DNA from: Pseudanabaenales cyanobacterium
Lineage (GTDB): Bacteria > Cyanobacteriota > Cyanobacteriia > Phormidesmidales > Phormidesmidaceae
DNA: 9,033 nucleotides
NCBI GenBank assembly: GCA_022360135.1
Contig: JAKSDM010001012.1
Coordinates: forward strand, 1 to 9,033
Direction: 5' to 3'
Shown here: piece after piece, positions 4,287 to 9,033 of the stretch
Numbering within the stretch: position 1 is the first letter of the stretch
Layout of the letters: every line of letters begins with the position of its first letter
Program-made: the position numbers and the translations under genes
The notes under the pieces: generated by a model
Database searches by the model: none
What the model was told of the DNA's origin: nothing
What the model saw: only the letters and a program-made list of their open reading frames with translations

Positions 4287-6389
4287 ATGCCCGACCCCCG
4301 TGTCCTAATCATCACATCCTGCACTGGAGAGAAGCGCTTCAAGCCAGATAATCCGCTTACCCTCGACGACTTCCGAAACCCGACTTGGCTTAGCGAGCGG
4401 GAGGCGGAACTGGCTGAATTTGCCTGTCCAGCGGGTGAACTCTACACTGGCATGCAGCACCTGCGGCTAATGGAGGGCGGCCGGGTTCTGCGGGACGCCT
4501 TGGGGTCAGATGTTTTGGCGGTAGAGATTCTCTCTGCTGGATATGGGTTGATCGGCGAGCACCAGAAGATTGTCCCCTACGAAGTTACCTTCAACGGCAT
4601 GAAGGGGCATGAGATAGACGAGTGGGCGCAGCGTCTTGATGTCCACACTGCCATTGAGCAAAGGCTGAAACTAGCCGACCTGGTCTTTTTCTTGCTGGGG
4701 GATAACTATTTGCGATCGCTCCAACTCCCTATCCAAACTCGACCAGACCAAACGCTAGTCTTTCTGGCCTCTCGGAGCTCAGCTAAAAAGATACCGCAGC
4801 TGGCGGCTCAAACCTTTGTAATGCCCCTCTCCAATTCTGATGCAAAGCGCTATCGATATGGTTTAGTGGGGCTCAAGGGATTTCTCTTTAAGCAATTTGC
4901 GAAAGCGGTTGTCGCCGAACCCAAGCTCTTGAACAAGGTCCAGATTAATCCTGCGGTATTTCAGCAGGTCATCGATGGAGAAGTTGAGCAGCCTCCTGAG
5001 CAACTAGTGTTACAGTCTCTTCTGGCGCAGGGGCCTACGATCGCCAAACCGCTTACGATCGCTAAGCAGTCAGCCAGTCGCTCGGGGAAGGGCGATTTTC
5101 TGCCTATTCCTAACTTACCGCCTGCCGCCAATACCCACTTGGGTATGCAGTACTTTATCCCAGAGTGGGATGACCACGTTGATCCTGGATACGATTTCTG
5201 CAATGACCGACTTACCCCCAACCGTGATCCTCACGCAGATGAAGTCTACGCCCACCAAATTTACGACACCCCAAACTACGATGGCGTCTTGGTGTCGAAG
5301 GTAGTTGTAGACAGCAGCAAGAAAAAACGGGCAAGGGTCGAGGCGGTCGGCATCCATCAGTTCATCCGATTTCAGGGTAAGGTCATGGGGGATTGTGGCG
5401 CGTTTGGCTATGTCAAAGCCGCAGAACCACCCTATAGCACCCCCGAAATCCTGGACTATTACGAAGCGCTAGGCTTTAACTACGGAGTCAGTATTGACCA
5501 TCTGATTGTTGGCCCATTCGCCGTACCGGGCATTCGTGAAAAGCGATACGAGCTGACCATTAAGAATGCTCGCGAGTTTTTTGAAAAGCACCAGGTCGGC
5601 GGGTACACCTTTAGACCCATCGGAGTCGCCCAAGGTTGGAGCCCTGAAACCTATGCAGAGGCTGTTAAGGAGAATATCCGGGTTGGTTATGACTATATTG
5701 CCTTGGGCGGACTAGCCCGAGCCCAGAGCAGAGAAATTATCGAAATTCTGCAAGAAATTCGCCCCCATCTAACCCCAAAGACTCGGCTCCACCTGTTCGG
5801 GGTAGCCCGCATTAATGCCATTCCGATACTCCGACATCTAGGGGTAACCAGCTTTGACTCAGCCAGCCCTCTCCGTCGGGCCTGGCTAGGTTCTGGGGCC
5901 AATTACCACACCTCATCCAGCAAGATGTACACTGCTGTGCGCATTCCCCCGGTAGATGGCCATGGAGTGCGAGTAAAGCGGTTGATTGAAGCTGGCGTCG
6001 CTAATCGAGACACCTTGAAAACGCTGGAACAAAGAGCACTCAGAGCCCTCCGGGAATTCGATCAAGGAGAGCTAGGAGTCGAAGAGACTTTAGACGCTTT
6101 ACTCGCCTATGATCAGCTGCTCGAACTTCCCCGTGACGGCAAGGCAGATCCAGCTGAGCAAGCAAAACGCCGAGTTAAACATGAGCGCATGTACCGAGAA
6201 CTGCTGGAGGCTATGCCCTGGAAGCAATGTGACTGTGTGATTTGCAAAGAGATCGGGGTTGAGGTGATTATTTTTCGGAAGAATGATCGCAACCGTAGAC
6301 GAGGGTTCCATAACACTCGGGCGTTTTACACACGCTTTCAGGCGTTGTTGGAGAAGCTCAAGCAGGGCTGGAAACCTTCAACAAGCTGA
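4287..6389 (+). CDS. dpdA: DpdA-type 7-deazaguanine transglycosylase with N-terminal DUF6884/YaaA-like domain
   Basis: A 700-residue fusion. Residues about 1-230 resemble DUF6884/YaaA-like proteins: ITSCTGEKR (9-17), a later ELYTG, and LSAGYGL (82-88) followed by IVPYEVTF. A linker with two TIAK units (251-260) leads to a tRNA-guanine-transglycosylase barrel from about M287 (MQYFIPEWDDHVDPGYDF). Its key residues are DCGAF (D369, equivalent to the DSGGF Asp), VAQG (Q449-G450), ALGGLAR (G474-G475) and FDSASPLRRAW (D524, the presumed nucleophile). The zinc site is C648-x-C650-x2-C653...H675. This matches DpdA (formerly TgtA5), which exchanges guanine for preQ0 in DNA in the dpd islands, more than tRNA Tgt, but a tRNA substrate is not excluded. 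It lies downstream of queD, queE and the broken queC, and no dpdB-K partner is in the window. A TTG at 4224 is an alternative start. Confidence 0.82.
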   Translation: MPDPRVLIITSCTGEKRFKPDNPLTLDDFRNPTWLSEREAELAEFACPAGELYTGMQHLRLMEGGRVLRDALGSDVLAVEILSAGYGLIGEHQKIVPYEVTFNGMKGHEIDEWAQRLDVHTAIEQRLKLADLVFFLLGDNYLRSLQLPIQTRPDQTLVFLASRSSAKKIPQLAAQTFVMPLSNSDAKRYRYGLVGLKGFLFKQFAKAVVAEPKLLNKVQINPAVFQQVIDGEVEQPPEQLVLQSLLAQGPTIAKPLTIAKQSASRSGKGDFLPIPNLPPAANTHLGMQYFIPEWDDHVDPGYDFCNDRLTPNRDPHADEVYAHQIYDTPNYDGVLVSKVVVDSSKKKRARVEAVGIHQFIRFQGKVMGDCGAFGYVKAAEPPYSTPEILDYYEALGFNYGVSIDHLIVGPFAVPGIREKRYELTIKNAREFFEKHQVGGYTFRPIGVAQGWSPETYAEAVKENIRVGYDYIALGGLARAQSREIIEILQEIRPHLTPKTRLHLFGVARINAIPILRHLGVTSFDSASPLRRAWLGSGANYHTSSSKMYTAVRIPPVDGHGVRVKRLIEAGVANRDTLKTLEQRALRALREFDQGELGVEETLDALLAYDQLLELPRDGKADPAEQAKRRVKHERMYRELLEAMPWKQCDCVICKEIGVEVIIFRKNDRNRRRGFHNTRAFYTRFQALLEKLKQGWKPSTS
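4712..4719. repeat. HIP1 octamer in dpdA
   Basis: A perfect GCGATCGC. Its presence inside dpdA suggests the gene has resided in a HIP1-rich cyanobacterial genome for some time and is not a very recent arrival from elsewhere. Confidence 0.9.
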
Positions 6390-6397
6390 AAGAGAAA

Positions 6398-6409
6398 AAC
6401 CTATAGGTT
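6398..6409. repeat. Perfect 12-bp palindrome after dpdA
   Basis: AACCTATAGGTT lies 9 bp after the dpdA stop. It could be an operator-like site or part of a weak terminator; there is no T-run. It is seen directly and its function is unknown. Confidence 0.4.
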
Positions 6410-6442
6410 AATATCACCACAGGTTGCAATCGCTACACCCCA

Positions 6443-6458
6443 CCCTGTCTTAGCAGGG
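6443..6458 (-). terminator. Short hairpin between convergent dpdA and glycosyltransferase genes
   Basis: CCCTG (6443-6447) and CAGGG (6454-6458) form a 5-bp GC-rich stem with a 6-nt loop, 19 bp past the glycosyltransferase stop. No clear U-tract follows on either strand, so it is at best a weak or factor-assisted terminator. Confidence 0.3.
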
Positions 6459-6477
6459 CTGATCGCAAAAACTAGTG

Positions 6478-7587
6478 TTAATCCGATACCGGCTCTCCCC
6501 TGGTGCCTCTCTGTAGAGTTTCCCGAATCTGCCTTTGCCACAAATAGAATGGGCTGACCAAACTCGAAAGATAGAGCGCCATCTCACAAGCAGTGACCAC
6601 ATCAGTTACTACAAACAGGCGATATTTGAACAGATGGTTAATAATTTTGCGGATGTCATTGAGCATGTAAACAAACAGCATGATTGGGCGTTGCCATGCT
6701 GAAAAACTGAGCATCCGGGTGCGGTGGCGGCTCAGCCCAATTCCTCGACAGAGGCTAAGCAAATAATCGCGCTTCAGGCGCTTACCTGGAATGCAATGAT
6801 ATAGCCGCATACTGGGGTTGTACCAAACCTCCCAGCCCGCCCCTTGAATGTGTAGAACTGCTTCAAGATCCTCGCCAGTTAACATGCTTTTTCCGGTTCG
6901 ACCACTGAGAACTCCATTTTCTGGAACGTTGTCTAACCATGCTTGTCTCCGCACCACCATACCGGCGCCAGGGGGTAGGACCTTTTTGCGGGGATGGTAG
7001 CAATGGGCTGTAGAACCCCGTTCAGTCAGTGCTAGGAGAGGAGCAATTCGGTCAAAATTTTCTGGGGGATTGATTTCAAAATCGCCGCGAATACGGCTAC
7101 CGTAAACTCCGACTTCTGGATGGGCTTGACCGAATTCATAAGCAGCTAAGACCCAGATCATAGAAGGTAAATTATCATCATCAAGGAAACCAATTAAGGG
7201 ACTCCTCGCCAATTGAACCGCTCTATGGCGAGCAAATCCTGCTCCCTGTTTGGGTTCAAAATCGTAACGCAACTTGCAGTGCGATGGCCACTTTTGCTGG
7301 AAGTCTTGCACCACCTGGGCAACGCCGTCAGTGCTGTTATTATCGATAACCAACACTTCCCAAGCAATGTCTTCTGTGTTGAGTTGCCATCGTAAACATT
7401 CCAACACCCCTGGCAGCCGGTCCTCTCCGTTGAAGGTGCAAATGGCGACTGTAAAATCCAGATTTACCTTGTCTGGAAAGACAGTGCTAAACATTTGTCG
7501 CATGCCAACCAAACGATAGACATCTGATTGATTCAGTGAGTGCTCAGCGCTCCCTAAAAAGTGACTTGCTTCAGTCTGGTTTGTCAT
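6478..7587 (-). CDS. hpsE: HpsE-like family 2 glycosyltransferase (hormogonium polysaccharide type)
   Basis: A family-2 (GT-A fold) glycosyltransferase of 369 residues. Counting from the ATG at 7587: the nucleotide-binding start DFTVAICTFNG (44-54), VIDNNSTD (80-87), the metal-binding FLDDDN (134-139), LTERGS (187-192), LPPGAGMVVRRQAWL (204-218) and the acceptor-side TGEDLE (237-242). This series is typical of cyanobacterial HpsE, needed for the secreted hormogonium polysaccharide in filamentous species. The C-terminal part (about 323-350) is hydrophobic and may dock on the cytoplasmic membrane. The frame is open up to a TTG at 7671; ATG 7587 is preferred over it, and ATG 7503 is also possible since homologues begin close to the VDFT-like strand. 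None has a clear Shine-Dalgarno. Other hps genes are not in the window, so the symbol is by family resemblance. Confidence 0.8.
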   Translation of the reverse strand: MTNQTEASHFLGSAEHSLNQSDVYRLVGMRQMFSTVFPDKVNLDFTVAICTFNGEDRLPGVLECLRWQLNTEDIAWEVLVIDNNSTDGVAQVVQDFQQKWPSHCKLRYDFEPKQGAGFARHRAVQLARSPLIGFLDDDNLPSMIWVLAAYEFGQAHPEVGVYGSRIRGDFEINPPENFDRIAPLLALTERGSTAHCYHPRKKVLPPGAGMVVRRQAWLDNVPENGVLSGRTGKSMLTGEDLEAVLHIQGAGWEVWYNPSMRLYHCIPGKRLKRDYLLSLCRGIGLSRHRTRMLSFSAWQRPIMLFVYMLNDIRKIINHLFKYRLFVVTDVVTACEMALYLSSLVSPFYLWQRQIRETLQRGTRGEPVSD

Positions 7588-7640
7588 TGATTCGTAACGC
7601 CACAACAAGTCAACGCCAAAATTAGGACTTTTCAGTCCGT

Positions 7641-7749
7641 CTCTAGAATGTCGGTACAGTATTTCAAGCAACCGGACTGCTTATAAGACTGTTCAACCAA
7701 ACGATCAGTAAGGGCAGCAGAACCCCATGGCTGTACCGATGTTCTAGAG
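7641..7749. repeat. 19-bp inverted repeats flanking 71 bp upstream of the glycosyltransferase gene
   Basis: The left arm CTCTAGAATGTCGGTACAG (7641-7659) and the right arm CTGTACCGATGTTCTAGAG (7731-7749) match at 17 of 19 positions when one is inverted. The two adjacent differences would be G-U pairs in a plus-strand RNA but A-C mismatches in the glycosyltransferase (minus-strand) leader RNA. The pair may be an RNA hairpin, protein-binding sites, ends of a tiny mobile element or recombination sites. A second, shorter inverted pair CAGTCCG (7633-7639)/CGGACTG (7673-7679) overlaps it. Confidence 0.6.
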
Positions 7750-7774
7750 TGTTTCTGCAAGTTAAATGAGTTTC

Positions 7775-7816
7775 TATCTGTTAGGGTTCCCAGAACTTAG
7801 AGTTGGGGAACAGATA
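7775..7816 (-). terminator. Strong imperfect hairpin downstream of the SLH lipoprotein gene
   Basis: TATCT (7775-7779) and GTTCCC (7786-7791) pair with GGGAAC (7806-7811) and AGATA (7812-7816) around a 6-nt bulge. Inside the loop AACT (7794-7797) pairs with AGTT (7801-7804). It begins 8 bp after the lipoprotein stop on the minus strand, where a terminator is expected, but no U-tract follows. It may instead act as a 3'-end stabiliser. Confidence 0.4.
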
Positions 7817-7823
7817 TCCCGGG

Positions 7824-8915
7824 TCATCTGCGGGGAAAAAAGGCAGAGCTACTGTTCTGCGATTGCGAGTCTGGCAAGAGATTCTGAGCCGATATCCCTT
7901 CAGTTTGATTGCCAAAGCGCCAGAGAACGGCCGCCGCCTCTGCACGAGTCACCGCTTTGTCAGGTTGGAACAGTGTAGTGTAGCCAAAGGCGCGACGAAT
8001 ATTGGCAAACTCGCCATTCTGAAAATCCGCCAGTACGGCCTGTAGGGCTCGGGGATCAATCTTAGCGGCATCCTGGAATCCCCAGGTTTGCTCCACAGCG
8101 TCAATGCTGGCGATCGGTAAACCTCGGCGAGTATCTAGGGGTGTTTTCCAGAGAATCAGATCCGCTCGGTTGAGGGGAGCATCCGGCCGAAAAGATACCG
8201 TTGTTGTGCTGCCTGAAAGGGGACTGGGAATGATTCCGGCTTCTGCCAATCCCTGAATTTCTGGGAAATCTGGGTCAGAGGTAGAAACATCCTGAAAGGC
8301 TGGCTGCGCAGTCGAAACAGCTAAGCGAATTTGTTCAGCCGGATTATCTTGATGAAAAGCATTATTGACGCTGGCTAACCAGCGGGCGTATTCACGGCGA
8401 GTAATGGCTTGATTGGGTTGAAATACCCTAGTCTGATCCGCTTGAGCTTCCGCTCCATTGTCTGATTCGACGACAGATGCTGGGGAGAGTAGCTCCAGGG
8501 TCGCCAGATCTTCTATATAAGCAATCAGTTCTGCAGGTGCTTGAGATAAGTCTGAAAAACTTAGCGTCTCCGTGGACGTCTCTTCACTTGCAGCCGTTGT
8601 CCCAGGAGCGGCGGACAAATCTGAGGGCTGTACAGGACCAATAAATTCTGGGTTATCCGATTGGCTGTCCGGAGCAGCAGCAGTATTCTCAGCTACCGGT
8701 TTGGGGTCAAATTGTTCTGGGGTTGAGTCAGGGGATTGGGACGCTGTTTGACCGTCAGCAGTATTGTTCAGTGTCGTTTCTTCAGCATTACCAAATGGCG
8801 GATTATTCGCTAACTGGGGGTCTGCTTTCAGAGCCCCCTCTCCACATCCCATAGTAGATATCCCCAGGCCAAAGAGCAACGGAATCAAACTGGAGGTGGG
8901 TTGTCTGAAGCGCAC
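7824..8915 (-). CDS. Lipoprotein with three S-layer homology (SLH) motifs
   Basis: A 363-residue exported lipoprotein. The N-terminus has basic residues (R2, R4), a short hydrophobic run (SLIPLLFGLGIST) and a lipobox-like TMGC with lipidated C24; Thr at -3 instead of Leu is unusual. Residues about 25-118 are a low-complexity Ser/Thr/Glu/Pro/Asp-rich spacer. Three SLH motifs follow: about 120-182 (FSDL...FQPNQAITRREYARWL), 207-257 (FQDV...FRPDAPLNRADL) and 280-333 (FQDA...FQPDKAVTRAEAAAVL). SLH motifs bind pyruvylated secondary cell-wall polymers or, in cyanobacteria, peptidoglycan-linked glycan, so this protein probably links a membrane to the wall from the periplasm. The start is GTG at 8915: AGG lies 7 nt before it and the frame is closed by a stop a few codons upstream. 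It precedes the glycosyltransferase on the same strand but is separated from it by 236 bp. Confidence 0.85.
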   Translation of the reverse strand: MRFRQPTSSLIPLLFGLGISTMGCGEGALKADPQLANNPPFGNAEETTLNNTADGQTASQSPDSTPEQFDPKPVAENTAAAPDSQSDNPEFIGPVQPSDLSAAPGTTAASEETSTETLSFSDLSQAPAELIAYIEDLATLELLSPASVVESDNGAEAQADQTRVFQPNQAITRREYARWLASVNNAFHQDNPAEQIRLAVSTAQPAFQDVSTSDPDFPEIQGLAEAGIIPSPLSGSTTTVSFRPDAPLNRADLILWKTPLDTRRGLPIASIDAVEQTWGFQDAAKIDPRALQAVLADFQNGEFANIRRAFGYTTLFQPDKAVTRAEAAAVLWRFGNQTEGISAQNLLPDSQSQNSSSAFFPRR

Positions 8916-8966
8916 GATTGAACCTATAAATTCATTAGATAAAAGTTCTATTTCTCTAAGCTAGCT

Positions 8967-9027
8967 CAGTTTAGTCAACTTGTAATGGGCGCTTCTTTTT
9001 GAGCGATCAATCAAACGGGCTAAACTG
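8967..9027. repeat. 8-bp inverted repeat pair upstream of the SLH lipoprotein gene
   Basis: CAGTTTAG (8967-8974) recurs inverted as CTAAACTG (9020-9027), a perfect 8-bp match 45 bp apart. The left copy overlaps the putative -35 element, so paired operator sites are conceivable; chance is also possible at this length. Confidence 0.35.
8973..8978 (-). promoter_or_regulatory. Possible -35 element upstream of the SLH lipoprotein gene
   Basis: TTGACT on the minus strand, about 60 bp upstream of the GTG start. The sequence at the expected -10 distance (AGAAAT-like) is poor, so this is only a candidate. Confidence 0.25.
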
Positions 9028-9033
9028 CTTCCA

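Noticed and set aside
5115..5357. Antisense frames within dpdA, and similar antisense frames within the methyltransferase, queE and glycosyltransferase genes
   Set aside because: They lie opposite well-supported conserved genes and contain no recognisable domains.
3048..6389. A full dpd genomic island with restriction genes
   Set aside because: After dpdA the next gene is a convergent polysaccharide glycosyltransferase and before queD is a long gene-free region; no dpdB-K-like, helicase or nuclease gene is in the window.
1..9033. CRISPR arrays, insertion sequences, tRNA or rRNA genes
   Set aside because: No regularly spaced repeats, transposase frames, rRNA signatures or foldable tRNAs were seen on either strand.

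Overview
The window looks like cyanobacterial chromosome. It carries four perfect HIP1 octamers (GCGATCGC), a DUF2811 small protein typical of cyanobacteria, an HpsE-type (hormogonium polysaccharide) glycosyltransferase and an S-layer-homology lipoprotein. HpsE would favour a filamentous lineage, but the species cannot be named from the sequence.

Layout. Bases 1-653 (+) are the 3' part of a two-domain VOC/glyoxalase-fold protein cut by the window edge. Converging on it, 698-1693 (-) is a class I SAM-dependent methyltransferase, preceded by 1839-2042 (-), a DUF2811 protein. Bases 2043-3047 hold no convincing gene. They contain five same-direction DnaA-box-like 9-mers (2416-2489) spaced 21, 22, 11 and 11 bp, an AT-rich stretch, a minus-strand terminator-like hairpin and a probable promoter for the next genes. 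The genes on either side point away from this gap, which fits a replication origin (oriC), although neither dnaA nor dnaN is present.

Bases 3048-6389 (+) form a 7-deazaguanine locus: queD, queE, a decayed queC remnant (4096-4223), then a 700-residue protein fusing an N-terminal DUF6884/YaaA-like domain to a DpdA-type (formerly TgtA5) transglycosylase with its Asp residues and CxCxxC...H zinc site intact. QueD and QueE lead to 7-carboxy-7-deazaguanine (CDG). QueC would convert CDG to preQ0, the base that DpdA enzymes of the known dpd islands put into DNA. The order suggests a compact DNA (or RNA) base-modification operon that lost its own queC, so preQ0 must come from a second queC elsewhere or the enzyme uses another base. 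No other dpd or restriction gene is visible.

Bases 6478-7587 (-) encode the HpsE-like glycosyltransferase and 7824-8915 (-) the SLH lipoprotein. The 236 bp between them hold a strong imperfect hairpin (7775-7816) and two 19-bp inverted arms (17/19 matching) 71 bp apart (7641-7659 and 7731-7749) just upstream of the glycosyltransferase. Bases 8916-9033 are upstream regulatory DNA of the lipoprotein gene.
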